A DNA stretch of 64,000 bases from Rhizobium sp. R634 (GCF_002211305.1 NZ_LOKW01000001.1:868001-932000), one strand, 5' to 3'; counted from the stretch's first letter, positions 1 through 8,157 are shown. Notes: generated by a model not told the origin, from the letters alone. A program made the numbers and translations.

Positions 1-470
1 TCAGCATCACCGGGTAGCCGATCGCTTCCGCTGCGGAAAGCGCTTCCTCGGCGCTCGACAACAGGCCCGTACCGGGCAGAAGCGGTACGCCGTTCGCCTT
101 GGCGAGTTCGCGGGCCGTATGTTTCAAGCCGAAGGCCGATAGATGCTCCGGCCGAGGGCCGATGAAGGCGATGCCTTCGGCGGCAAGCCGCTCGGCAAAA
201 CCGATATTTTCGGAGAGAAAACCATAGCCGGGATGGACGGCTTCCGCTCCCGTCGACCTGCACGCGGCGATGACGGCATCGACATTCAGGTAACTTTCGC
301 CGGCCGGCGGCGGGCCGAGACGGACGGCTTCGTCGGCCATCATCACCGCTTTGGCGAAACGGTCGGCATCGGAATAGACGGCGACCGAGGCAATGCCCAT
401 GCGCTGCAGCGTCTTGATGACCCGCACGGCGATTTCGCCGCGGTTCGCGATCAGGATTTTCTTGAACATG
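1..470 (-). CDS. Guanidine/urea carboxylase, N-terminal part (cut by window edge)
   Basis: Partial gene: about 156 N-terminal codons are present and the rest lies beyond the left edge. The start ATG is at 470. The visible protein is the beginning of a biotin carboxylase domain, with ILIANRGEIAVRVIKT at residues 5-20 and HPGYGFLSEN further on, as in biotin-dependent carboxylases. Its place directly after two DUF1989 proteins and a riboswitch-controlled ABC importer matches the cluster once annotated as urea carboxylase. In riboswitch-associated examples that enzyme carboxylates guanidine with ATP and bicarbonate. From this fragment alone, acetyl-CoA or propionyl-CoA carboxylase cannot be excluded, but the neighbours make guanidine (or urea) the best substrate. 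Confidence 0.85.
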
Positions 471-471
471 A

Positions 472-1122
472 TCAGGCCTCGCCATCCCAGATCAGCACGC
501 GGATCGGTGTCGGATCGAAGCCGTTGCACGGGTTGTTGACCTGCGGGCAATTGGAGATGACGCAGAGCACATCCATCTCGGCGACGAGTTCGACATAGTC
601 GCCGGGCGCGGAAATACCGTCGACGATCGTCATCTCGCCGGTCGGCTGGATCGGCACGTTCATGAAGAAGTTGATGTTCGGCACGATATCGCGCTTACCC
701 ATGCCGTGTTTCGAAACTTCGAGCAGGAAGTTGTCGCGGCAGGCATGCAGATACTTCGTGCCGTGGCCGAAGCGCACCGTATTGCTCTCGCAGGAGCAGG
801 CGCCGGCCGAGGTGTCGTGGCGGCCGCAGCTGTCGGCCGTCATGGTCAGCATGACGTTGCCTTCGCTCGACATGATCTTCGTGCCGATGCCGACATAGGC
901 GGCACCCTGCATGCGCATCGTGTCCTGGTTGGAATAGCGCTCGGAGAAATCGTCGGCGCGATAGAAGAGCGTGTCGATCGCCTGTTGGCCGTAGCTATCC
1001 TCGATACGGATGATCTGGCCCTTGCGCACGATGCCGGACCATGGCGCTTCGGCTGCGATGAAGTGATCCTGCGCGGCATTTTCCACGGCGCGGGCAGGGG
1101 AGGTCTGAATGAAATCGGACAT
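472..1122 (-). CDS. DUF1989 urea-carboxylase-associated protein, short type (likely carboxyguanidine deiminase subunit)
   Basis: A 216-residue DUF1989 protein of the urea carboxylase-associated family. It has a Cys/His-rich centre (ADSCGRHDTSAGACSCES near residues 95-115), then a conserved HACRDNFLLE segment and FFMNVPIQPTG. In established work the paired DUF1989 proteins CgdA and CgdB form the deiminase that converts carboxyguanidine to allophanate plus ammonia. Which of the two this one is cannot be told by reading. The stop is one base from the carboxylase start and the gene begins 10 bases after its larger paralogue, so all three are probably translationally coupled. The Cys and His residues suggest a metal site, but this is inference. 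Confidence 0.88.
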   Translation of the reverse strand: MSDFIQTSPARAVENAAQDHFIAAEAPWSGIVRKGQIIRIEDSYGQQAIDTLFYRADDFSERYSNQDTMRMQGAAYVGIGTKIMSSEGNVMLTMTADSCGRHDTSAGACSCESNTVRFGHGTKYLHACRDNFLLEVSKHGMGKRDIVPNINFFMNVPIQPTGEMTIVDGISAPGDYVELVAEMDVLCVISNCPQVNNPCNGFDPTPIRVLIWDGEA

Positions 1123-1132
1123 CGTCTTCTCC

Positions 1133-1954
1133 TCAGGCCTGCATCAAGGCGTTGTTTTCGAAACCGCGCACCGCTTCGGCCGTTGCCGTGCGGCAAAGAT
1201 CGTCCGCTGCCGGGACTGCAGCCTTGTAGCGCGTGATGACAACAGGTTTCGGCTGGTAGTTCGGATCCGGATCGAGGGGATGCGGGCAATTGGAAAAGCC
1301 GACCAGCATGTCCATCTCGGCACGCAGTTCGACATAATCGCCGCTGTTGGAACGCTTGCCCTGCCAGCCGAAGCCGCCGGCCGCGGCAAGGCGCACGGGC
1401 GCGAAGAGATTGAGGATGCCGGGAATATCGCGACGGGTAAGACCGAGCTTGCCGGCGACGAGGATCAGGTTGTCGCGGGTATTGCGCGTCTTTTCGCCCG
1501 GATATTTCGCCGCGTTCGAGGCAGCGGTCGAGCCGCCCATCAGACAGTCATGAGCGCCGGAACTGTCCTCGATCATCGAGAACATGACGCGGCCCATGTC
1601 GGAGAAGATCACGCGCCCCTTGCCGAGCGCCGTCGTCCACTGGACCTTGGCGGTATCGACGAGATTGATCCGTTCGCTGGTATCAGCGGCGCTCCAGGCG
1701 ACGAGCGCCACGGTGGAACTGCCCTCCGCCTGATCAACGCGGATCGCTTCGCCGCGCGAGACTTTCGTCGACCAGTACCAGCCACCGGGGACGGTTTCCT
1801 GGTGGATGACGGCGGCGGTGTCGATCGCCGGCGCCGGCAAGGGGCTGGGGCCGGGCAGCGCCTTGGGGGCGAATTCCAGCCCCTTCTTCTGATGCTCCTC
1901 ATATCGTGCGCGGTTGGCGGCGATTTCTTCGGGTGAGCGTCCCACATGCATCAT
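1133..1954 (-). CDS. DUF1989 urea-carboxylase-associated protein, long type (likely carboxyguanidine deiminase subunit)
   Basis: A 273-residue DUF1989 paralogue of the downstream protein. Shared landmarks are a ...MIEDSSGAHDCLMGG... segment, TRDNLILVAGKLGLTRRDIPGILNLFAPV, and a C-terminal VGFSNCPHPLDP that matches VISNCPQVNNP in the short protein. Its N-terminus carries an extra roughly 40 residues rich in Pro and Ala. Start ATG 1954 overlaps the stop of the ATPase gene by four bases (ATGA), which argues for one operon. Family knowledge links the pair to hydrolysis of carboxyguanidine between guanidine carboxylase and allophanate hydrolase. No export signal is seen, so a cytoplasmic enzyme is expected. 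Confidence 0.88.
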   Translation of the reverse strand: MMHVGRSPEEIAANRARYEEHQKKGLEFAPKALPGPSPLPAPAIDTAAVIHQETVPGGWYWSTKVSRGEAIRVDQAEGSSTVALVAWSAADTSERINLVDTAKVQWTTALGKGRVIFSDMGRVMFSMIEDSSGAHDCLMGGSTAASNAAKYPGEKTRNTRDNLILVAGKLGLTRRDIPGILNLFAPVRLAAAGGFGWQGKRSNSGDYVELRAEMDMLVGFSNCPHPLDPDPNYQPKPVVITRYKAAVPAADDLCRTATAEAVRGFENNALMQA

Positions 1955-2775
1955 TGCAACTCTCCTGACGGTGCCAGGTCGTCCCGGCTGTGCCCCAGGG
2001 AAGCGACCGGGCCGTCCCGGTCGGGGCTGAAGATCGACGGCTGGCCGGCAAGGCGCGGCGGCCAGATGGAAATATCCTTGGTGATGGTGGCGCCGTAGCG
2101 CTCCCTTTCCTCCGGCCGGTTGCGGCGGCGCTCGAAAGCCACGACGCGGTTCGCAAGCGTGAAGGCTTCGCGCATGTCATGCGTGACCATGACGACAGTC
2201 ATCTGCGTCTCGTGCCAAAGCCGCTTCATCAGCGTGTGGATCTCGGCCCGAATGCCCGGATCGAGCGCGCCGAAGGGTTCGTCGAGCAGCAGCACTTTCG
2301 GCTTCATGATCAGAGCCTGGGCGAGCGCAAGGCGCTGCTGCATGCCGCCCGAAAGCTGGGCCGGGTATTTGCCTTCAGAACCGGCAAGACCCACCTCGGC
2401 GACCAGTCGGCGCGCTTCATCGAGAGCGTTGCGGCGGGCCGCGCCGAAGAGCCTGGCCCTATAGCGGGCGGCGGAAAACTCCCGGCCGAGCAGCACATTC
2501 CCGAGCACGGTCAGATGCGGAAAGACGGAGTAGCGCTGGAAGACGACACCGCGATCCGGCCCCGGCTCCGGTGGCAGAGGCTCGCCGTCGAGCAGGATCT
2601 TGCCCTTTGTCGGCTGTTCCTGGCCGAGCAGCATGCGCAGAAACGTCGTCTTGCCACAGCCGGAGGGGCCGACGAGGGCGACGAATGCGCGCGAAGCGAC
2701 GGTGAGCGACACGTCTTCCAATACGATCTGGTCGCCATATTCCTTCCAGACCCGTTCGATCCTCAGTTCGCTCAT
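1951..2775 (-). CDS. ABC importer ATPase (NitT/TauT type), guanidine/urea operon
   Basis: A 274-residue ATPase. Walker A is GPSGCGKTT, the signature is LSGGMQQRLALAQAL, Walker B is VLLLDEPFGALD and the H-loop is MVTHDMREAF, all typical of the NrtD/SsuB/TauB class. A longer open frame extends upstream, but the start at 2775 is preferred because it begins with the usual family N-terminus and its ATG overlaps the permease stop in an ATGA. After the core there is an unusual tail of about 50 residues (IWPPRLAGQP..., Asp/Ser-rich) of unknown role. It should energise the permease and binding protein upstream, importing guanidine or a related compound. Confidence 0.93.
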   Translation of the reverse strand: MSELRIERVWKEYGDQIVLEDVSLTVASRAFVALVGPSGCGKTTFLRMLLGQEQPTKGKILLDGEPLPPEPGPDRGVVFQRYSVFPHLTVLGNVLLGREFSAARYRARLFGAARRNALDEARRLVAEVGLAGSEGKYPAQLSGGMQQRLALAQALIMKPKVLLLDEPFGALDPGIRAEIHTLMKRLWHETQMTVVMVTHDMREAFTLANRVVAFERRRNRPEERERYGATITKDISIWPPRLAGQPSIFSPDRDGPVASLGHSRDDLAPSGELQ

Positions 2776-3590
2776 GCCTGCTTCTCCAGCTCCGACCAGG
2801 GGAAGACGGCGATCCGCAAGCGGTCGAGCAGGGCGTTCATGACCACGGCAAGCAGCGTGATCCAGATGACATAGGGAAAGATGATATCCATCGAAAGATA
2901 GCGGCGAACGAGGAAGATACGGTAGCCGAGGCCGGAATCGGACGAGATCGCTTCGGCGGCGATCAGGAACAGCCAGGCGGGGCCGAGCTGCAGCCGGAGG
3001 CATGTGATCAGCCGCGGCAGGATCTGCGGCAGCACGACACGCAGGCCGATCTGCCAGGAGGAGCCGCCGAGCGTTTCAGCCTTGACGATCTGTTCGCGGG
3101 GCAGCTCCAGCGCCTTCAATGCCAGGTCCCGGATCATCGTCGGCGCAACGCCGATAACGATGAGGGCGATCTTCGAGGTTTCGCCGAGCCCCATCACAAT
3201 GAAGAGGATCGGCAAAAGCGCGAGCGGCGGCACCATGGAGATAACGGCGATGAAAGGGGCGAGCAGCGCCCGGAGATAAGGCAACATGCCGATCAGCATG
3301 CCGATGAGAAGCGCGATCGCCGTCGAGATGCCGAGGCCGGAGAGCAGCCGGATCAGGCTTGCTCCGGTATCCGACCAGAGCAGATATTCACCCGTGCGCT
3401 GGTCGGCAACGAAAGCAAGACGGTTGATCGCATCGGCGAAGCCCGCCAGGCTCGGCAGAAGCTTATCATTGGCGTTTTCCGCCAGTCGCGCTGCCGAGCC
3501 GAAGGCATAGGCAAGGGCGAGCAGCACGAAGGGCAGCAGCGTCAAGGCAAGCTGCGCGCCCCGGCTCGGCCTCGTGTTGATCCAACGCAT
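2772..3590 (-). CDS. ABC importer permease (NitT/TauT type), guanidine/urea operon
   Basis: A 272-residue hydrophobic inner-membrane protein with about six membrane segments and the cytoplasmic coupling loop AETLGGSSWQIGLRVVLPQI around residues 170-190, the EAA-type motif of BPD permeases. A short hydrophobic N-terminus (LALTLLPFVLLALAYAFGSA) is followed by a longer periplasmic stretch. It sits between the binding-protein gene and the ATPase and overlaps the ATPase start by four bases. Only one permease gene is present, so a homodimer is expected, as in taurine and nitrate importers. Confidence 0.92.
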   Translation of the reverse strand: MRWINTRPSRGAQLALTLLPFVLLALAYAFGSAARLAENANDKLLPSLAGFADAINRLAFVADQRTGEYLLWSDTGASLIRLLSGLGISTAIALLIGMLIGMLPYLRALLAPFIAVISMVPPLALLPILFIVMGLGETSKIALIVIGVAPTMIRDLALKALELPREQIVKAETLGGSSWQIGLRVVLPQILPRLITCLRLQLGPAWLFLIAAEAISSDSGLGYRIFLVRRYLSMDIIFPYVIWITLLAVVMNALLDRLRIAVFPWSELEKQA

Positions 3591-3619
3591 GGGAAATGCT
3601 CCGCTTGGAAAGGGGAGGA

Positions 3620-3638
3620 GGCGCGGGCGAACCGCGCC
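3620..3638 (-). other. GC-rich intercistronic hairpin after the binding-protein gene
   Basis: Seven perfectly paired bases (GGCGCGG/CCGCGCC) around a five-base loop, between the stop of the binding protein (3649) and the permease start (3590). No U-tract follows. Such hairpins commonly protect the upstream message of ABC operons so that the binding protein is made in excess over membrane parts. Similar hairpins occur at 15227-15248 and 42456-42479. Confidence 0.6.
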
Positions 3639-3648
3639 CCTGTTGTGA

Positions 3649-4722
3649 TCAGAGCGAGGCGTCGGCCGCTGCCTTCATGTAGGTCTCGGTGAAGCGGAGC
3701 TTCACATTGGCGGCATCGCCCAGCACCTTGCCGTCAGGCATTTCGATACCGATCACGTCGGCAGATGGCGCGCCATTGCCGAGCAGGCCCTTCTCGAAGA
3801 GGAAGCCGCGGACGAGATCCATGGTCTTCGGCAGGCTGGGCGAGGCGGTGAAGGCAACGGCGTCGGCCGGTTTGTCGAAGAGCTTGGTCGCGGCGAGCTG
3901 CGCCTCGAAGCCGGCGAGATCAGTGCCGGATGCTGCGCCCATGGCTTCGCGGGCGGCTTTGCCCTCGGCGGTATCGGCCCGCAGCAGCGCTGCCGTCTCG
4001 TACCAGATGCCGGCAAGCGCCTTGCCGAAATTCGGATTGTCCTTCAGTACGTCGGTATTGGCGACCATTAGGTCGATGATCTCGCCCGGGACCTGCGAGC
4101 TGTCGAAAACTTTCTTGGCGCTAGGATCCTCCAGAATGGTGGAGACGAGTGGATTCCAGGTGACGACGGCGCTGACATCAGGCGTCTTGTAGGCGGCGAC
4201 CATGTCGGCATCTGATGTATTGACCACCTTCACGTCGCGCTCGCTGAGCTTGATGCTTTCAAGCGCACGGGCAAGCAGATAGTGCGAGACGGAAAACTCG
4301 ACGAGATTGACGTTCTGACCCTTGATGTCGCCAAGGCTCGGCTTGTCCTTCAGGATCACGGCGTCGTTGCCGTTCGAAAAATCGCCGACGATGACGGCCG
4401 TCGTGTCGACTCCGCCGGCGGCCGGGATCGAGAGACCGTCCATATTGGTGAGCGTCACGGCATCGAAGGCGCCCGCCGTATACTGGTTCATCGACTCGAC
4501 GTAGTCGTTGAACTGGGTGACTTCGATGTTGATGCCGTATTTATCGGCCCACTTCTTGACGATGCCGTGGTCGCTCGCATAGCCCCAGGGCATCCAACCG
4601 ACATAGATCGACCAGGCGACCTTGAAGCTGGTTTTCGGCGCCGCCCCGGCGGCAGAGCCGAACCCGAAAGCCAACGATACCGAAAGGGCCGCTACGGAAA
4701 GAATCTTCGAAAAAGTCTGCAT
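3649..4722 (-). CDS. ABC importer periplasmic binding protein, urea-carboxylase-region family
   Basis: A 357-residue secreted protein. The Sec signal peptide (MQTFSKILSVAALSVSLAFG...AAGAAP) ends near residue 28. The mature part starts KTSFKVAWSIYVGWMPWGYA, typical of NitT/TauT binding proteins, and contains the hinge-like segment VNLVEFSVSHYLLARAL near residue 145. It fits the family of binding proteins found beside urea/guanidine carboxylase genes (TIGR03427 type). It is the first gene after the guanidine-I riboswitch, which makes guanidine the best-supported ligand. Binding itself is inferred from context. Confidence 0.92.
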   Translation of the reverse strand: MQTFSKILSVAALSVSLAFGFGSAAGAAPKTSFKVAWSIYVGWMPWGYASDHGIVKKWADKYGINIEVTQFNDYVESMNQYTAGAFDAVTLTNMDGLSIPAAGGVDTTAVIVGDFSNGNDAVILKDKPSLGDIKGQNVNLVEFSVSHYLLARALESIKLSERDVKVVNTSDADMVAAYKTPDVSAVVTWNPLVSTILEDPSAKKVFDSSQVPGEIIDLMVANTDVLKDNPNFGKALAGIWYETAALLRADTAEGKAAREAMGAASGTDLAGFEAQLAATKLFDKPADAVAFTASPSLPKTMDLVRGFLFEKGLLGNGAPSADVIGIEMPDGKVLGDAANVKLRFTETYMKAAADASL

Positions 4723-4745
4723 AGAAATTCCCCTTTTGCTTTTTC

Positions 4746-4785
4746 AAAAAGGGATCGGCAAAGACCATCGCGCCGCCAATCCCTT
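4746..4785 (-). terminator. Intrinsic terminator in the riboswitch expression platform
   Basis: On the minus strand, AAGGGATTGGC (4785-4775) pairs with GCCGATCCCTT (4759-4749) in an 11-bp stem with one G-U pair and a 15-base loop. The T-run continues with TTT before GAAAAAG. It lies between the ykkC aptamer and the binding-protein start, where an aptamer-controlled terminator belongs. Guanidine binding would be expected to favour read-through. Confidence 0.8.
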
Positions 4786-4789
4786 GGCT

Positions 4790-4909
4790 TACGAGGTCTC
4801 CCGGGCTTTTATCCCGCCGTGCATCCGGTGGGATTTCTCTCCCAGCCGGTGGTGGCTCTCGGACCAGCACGCTTCCAAAGAGAGCGCCGGAACCCTAGCC
4901 ACCAACTCG
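4790..4909 (-). ncRNA. Guanidine-I riboswitch (ykkC aptamer)
   Basis: The minus strand carries the hallmark ykkC sequence blocks in order and spacing: CTAGGGTTCCG (4898-4888), TGGTCCGAGAG (4866-4856), and GGATAAAAGCCCGGGAGA ending at 4797. The closing stem P1 is GGTGGCT (4903-4897) with AGCCACC (4857-4851). A terminator hairpin follows at 4785-4746 and then the binding-protein start at 4722. The ykkC class senses free guanidinium and turns on guanidine export or degradation genes, so here it should activate the import and carboxylation operon. Confidence 0.96.
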
Positions 4910-4919
4910 CAAATATCAA

Positions 4920-4936
4920 AGCAAACGGTGTGCCAG
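4920..4936 (-). promoter_or_regulatory. Sigma-54 (RpoN) promoter of the guanidine operon
   Basis: On the minus strand, CTGGCACACCGTTTGCT matches the -24/-12 consensus YTGGCACN5TTGCW. The invariant GG (4934-4933) and GC (4922-4921) are exactly ten bases apart. A start about 12 bases further on (near 4909) would put P1 of the riboswitch right at the RNA 5' end. This predicts nitrogen control (NtrC) on top of guanidine sensing. Confidence 0.75.
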
Positions 4937-5005
4937 ATCGTAACTTGTTGATTTTACATGAGACGGTGATCGCCACTTGCTTTCGAATTCGCCGACAAAT
5001 GCATT

Positions 5006-5022
5006 TGCGCGAAAATTGTGCA
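5006..5022 (-). promoter_or_regulatory. NtrC-like enhancer palindrome
   Basis: TGCGCGAAAATTGTGCA fits the 17-bp NtrC site layout (TGCAC-like half, four-to-seven-base centre, GTGCA half): the outer TGC and GCA and the inner C/G are conserved, the middle is not. Its distance from the predicted start at about 4909 is roughly 100 bp, typical for a sigma-54 enhancer site. It is a single site with an imperfect match, hence moderate confidence. Confidence 0.45.
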
Positions 5023-5639
5023 GCCTTCGGTAAATGGATTGTCCGATGGGCATGTGGCCTCCGCCTTTGCAATGACTGCAAGTGCGCTTCTCTTTGTCCG
5101 TCGGGCAGCGAGCCCGATCAGGTACCCCGAGCCGCCCGTTCCGATCTGTTCAAGGCGGAGGTGCTTTCGTTGATAAGACGCTCCTTTTTCGTGATAGGCG
5201 CGGCTCACATAGCGAAAACCGGTGTCGACGGTCGAAAAGGCAATGGTCTCTGTTTGGCGCACGCCTGCGCCGCATAAGGGCGACGTGTCGACATTCTCGC
5301 AAAGACGGATGGCGTTAACGTACGGATCGAGCGAAAGGGTCTGATCGGCCGGATCGATTTCAATTCCCGCTCATCCATACCATCGCCAGCATTCCCATGG
5401 GGACATGGCTTCCCGATCTCCGCGGTACAGTGCCGGAAATGGAGGTCAGTGAGGACAGTACTGCGAGTGGGGTTCACGTTTCGGCGCGAAACAGCTGCCG
5501 GATGGCGCCCTTTTTGCCGGCATTACGTTCGATGTTTCCGGCATCGCGATCTTCAATCCGGATGTCAATATGCGGAGCCGAGCTTTTCACCGTGTCCTGC
5601 TTCCCGGCGCTTCATGCTTCAGTTGGTCGGGGCCGCTAT
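5023..5639. other. Gap without a recognisable gene
   Basis: About 600 bases upstream of the guanidine operon and downstream of the AraC gene. Several open frames cross it on both strands, but none has a good ribosome site with a recognisable product. Composition-wise it could be decayed coding sequence. No repeat, tRNA or IS end was seen. Confidence 0.4.
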
Positions 5640-6437
5640 TCACCGGCCTTCGTCGTGCTCTCGCGAGCGTCCTCGAAATGCGTTGGGCGTCGCCCCGATC
5701 GCATCCTGAAACATCGCAATGAATGCAGAGGTGGTGCTGTAGCCCAACTTGAGTGCGACCGTTTGAACGGAAAGGCCATCGGCAAGCATGGGAACAGCCC
5801 GGGTTAGCCGAAGCCGCTGACGCCATTTCACAAAGCTCATGCCAAGATCGCGCGCGCAGCGACGAGCCAATGTACGCTCCGTGCTGTGGACGTGGTTCGC
5901 CCATTGGCCAAGAGATCGACCGTCACCGGGGTCTTGAAGAAGTGCTTCCAGAACTTGCTTTAGGGCGCGATCGTTCGACAATGGCAGGAAGCTCTCCAAA
6001 GGCGATCCAACACTCAGCTGATCGATCAAAACGCGCATCAGCCTTGCATCATCGGCATTTTCAGGCTCTCGTATGCCACGCTTCTTCAAATCAAGAAGAA
6101 TCGCTTTCGCGATCGGCCCGACGGAGAGAACGCTTGCTTGGTGCGGAAGACGGTCACAATGGCTCTGTTCGATGTCCAAAAGCAGATACGTGGTTTCGTC
6201 GCCAGCCCAGGCGAGATGTTCGGTCTCAGGCGGCAACCACACGCCGAAGTCTGGCGGCGCCGCATATCGGCTGCCTTTCACCGTCAACTCGACGACGCCC
6301 GCGACGGAGTAGACGAATTGACCCCAGCTATGTCGATCCACTGGGAATGCGGTGACTTCGGTCAACTGCACAACCTTCATGGCGACCGATCCACGTGCAG
6401 ACGTTTCATTTTTTCCTAAACGAATGTCGCCAGTCAT
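5640..6437 (-). CDS. AraC-family transcriptional regulator with cupin sensor domain
   Basis: About 265 residues from ATG 6437; a GTG at 6452 and an ATG at 6380 (MKVVQLTEV) are alternatives. The N-terminal half is a cupin-type AraC ligand domain (HSWGQFVYSVAGVVEL, then WLPPETEHLAW). The C-terminal AraC/XylS DNA-binding domain carries two helix-turn-helices: STERTLARRCARDLGMSF and LSVQTVALKLGYSTTSAFIAMF, ending GATPNAFR. It is divergent from the PLP enzyme at 6528, so that gene and itself are its likely targets. The effector is unknown. Confidence 0.88.
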   Translation of the reverse strand: MTGDIRLGKNETSARGSVAMKVVQLTEVTAFPVDRHSWGQFVYSVAGVVELTVKGSRYAAPPDFGVWLPPETEHLAWAGDETTYLLLDIEQSHCDRLPHQASVLSVGPIAKAILLDLKKRGIREPENADDARLMRVLIDQLSVGSPLESFLPLSNDRALKQVLEALLQDPGDGRSLGQWANHVHSTERTLARRCARDLGMSFVKWRQRLRLTRAVPMLADGLSVQTVALKLGYSTTSAFIAMFQDAIGATPNAFRGRSREHDEGR

Positions 6438-6527
6438 TTTGTCAGAAGCCACGTATCCAGTGTCCGGATTTCAGTATCTGCCCTTGTGTATAGGGTCCTC
6501 ATCTGACGATGTGTAGAGGATAATCGG

Positions 6528-7559
6528 ATGAGTGCTCTCGAAACTCTTGGACGCGTGCCGCGTCTCGATCTGCGTGGGTTTGTTTCTCCGGTACAGCGTC
6601 TCGAACGCTTCAGTGAGGCGATCGGAGTCGAAGTCTGGTGCAAGCGGGACGACATCGGCTCTGTCGGTCTCGCTGGCAATAAGGTCCGCAAGCTGGAGGT
6701 CGAACTGGCTCATGCCGTCGCTTGCGGTGCATCGCACCTAGTCGCGGAAGGCTCGCGCCTTTCAAATGCGACGCGTGCGGTGGCCGCTGCCAGCGCTGCT
6801 CTCGGACTGAAATGCACACTGCTCCTTTGTCATGACGAGCCGCACGAACCTGTCAGCAATCTCATGCTTGATAGTCTTTTCGGCGCTGATCTTCGATTTG
6901 TGGGCGATATGAGCTGGACTGATCTTGCTCGGCATTCAGTAGACGTCGTCAGCGAACTCGAACGATCCGGTGAACGCGTTTATCGACTTCCCATCGGTTG
7001 TGCTTCTGAACGCAGCTGCTTGGGGTTTGCCCTGGCATATGACGAACTGCGTCAGCAAATGCGCGAGCATGGACGCACCGTTGGGACGATCGTCCATGCG
7101 AGCTCATCAGGCGGAACCCATGCGGGCCTCGTCCTTGGGAATGCACTACACGGTTTCGAAAGTGAAATTCGCGGCATTGTTGTAGCGGAGGACGTCTATC
7201 CCGATGTGCCTGGCGCCTATCTGTCGTTCGCTCGCGGCGGCGCGCGTCTTATCGATGCAGAAGTCGAATTGACGCGCGATCATATCAACGTCACGCAAGC
7301 ATATCTTGGTGAGGGATATGGACTGCCAGCTGACGGCATATATGAGGCGATCGATTTGCTCGCAACCAAAGAGGGCTTGCTGGTCGATCCTGTCTATAGC
7401 GGGAAGGCTATCGCGGCGATCATGGATCTTGCCGCGAAGGGTGAGCTAAACGGCCCTGTCGTCTTCTGGCATACAGGCGGCTATCACGCGCTTTTCGACC
7501 CTCGCTATGCAAAGCGAATCTGGTCGGCACTTGACCGCCTTGCAGGCATCTTGCTGTGA
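6528..7559 (+). CDS. D-cysteine desulfhydrase / ACC deaminase family PLP enzyme
   Basis: A 343-residue fold-type II PLP enzyme. The PLP lysine is K52 in the motif LAGNKVRKLE, which is diagnostic of the ACC deaminase/D-cysteine desulfhydrase family. The normally conserved QSNxTR loop reads LSNATR at 78-83, keeping Ser79 and Asn80 but losing the Gln. Family members convert D-cysteine to pyruvate, sulfide and ammonia, or open aminocyclopropane-carboxylate to 2-oxobutyrate plus ammonia; the sequence alone does not decide. No classical Shine-Dalgarno box is obvious, but the AGAGGATAA before the ATG may serve. It is transcribed away from the AraC gene. Confidence 0.85.
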   Translation: MSALETLGRVPRLDLRGFVSPVQRLERFSEAIGVEVWCKRDDIGSVGLAGNKVRKLEVELAHAVACGASHLVAEGSRLSNATRAVAAASAALGLKCTLLLCHDEPHEPVSNLMLDSLFGADLRFVGDMSWTDLARHSVDVVSELERSGERVYRLPIGCASERSCLGFALAYDELRQQMREHGRTVGTIVHASSSGGTHAGLVLGNALHGFESEIRGIVVAEDVYPDVPGAYLSFARGGARLIDAEVELTRDHINVTQAYLGEGYGLPADGIYEAIDLLATKEGLLVDPVYSGKAIAAIMDLAAKGELNGPVVFWHTGGYHALFDPRYAKRIWSALDRLAGILL

Positions 7560-8157
7560 TGTTGCACTGGACCGCCGCTGAAATATAGTCATCAACTGGA
7601 AGAGCGAAGTGCGAGGGCGCTAGTTGCACTCTCGTCCGCGCGGCGCCGCCGGCAGAGTCAGGACGGCAATGCGGATCGAAAGGCGCGGACGCACAATGGT
7701 CCTAATGTCATTGACCGCCAGATCAAACTAGCGCCCGTTTTTATTGCGCCACTCGGCGCATTTATGGAGCGTTTGGTGGGAGTGGATGGCTTGGCGAAAT
7801 AAGCTGGCATATCAAGCGCGCCAATGCCCTCTGCGTCACGAAAGCCACCATCGGACACGCAGCACCTCGTACCGCAAAGCGCGCCAGAGGCGGCGAAAAA
7901 ATTTTGAAGCTAAGTCGGCCATCGGCCGACGACACTAACCGGATTTGGTCTGGCGAATCGGCCGTCATGGTCGCTGGGTCCGCCGACCACGTCACATCGC
8001 GTCAGGTTTAACGGTATTGCGAAATTGTAGCCGTGAAATTCCGTGCGATTTTGATCCCGGTTCGTTTTTTCTAACCAAGAGGCGTGTTCACGAGGGGCAA
8101 ATTTCCAGCGAGCTTCAGAACACCGCTGTCGAATTTAGCTCGAAGTGGAGGTTGTAG
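7560..8157. other. Gap without a recognisable gene
   Basis: About 600 bases between the PLP enzyme and the DUF1349 gene. Short frames exist on both strands (up to about 75 codons), but none resembles a known protein or has a convincing start. The promoter of the DUF1349 gene should lie near its right end; no strong match to a consensus was seen. Confidence 0.4.

Noticed and set aside
4282-5277. A 331-codon plus-strand frame across the riboswitch
   Set aside because: It runs antisense to the binding-protein signal region and the riboswitch; the riboswitch blocks are unmistakable.
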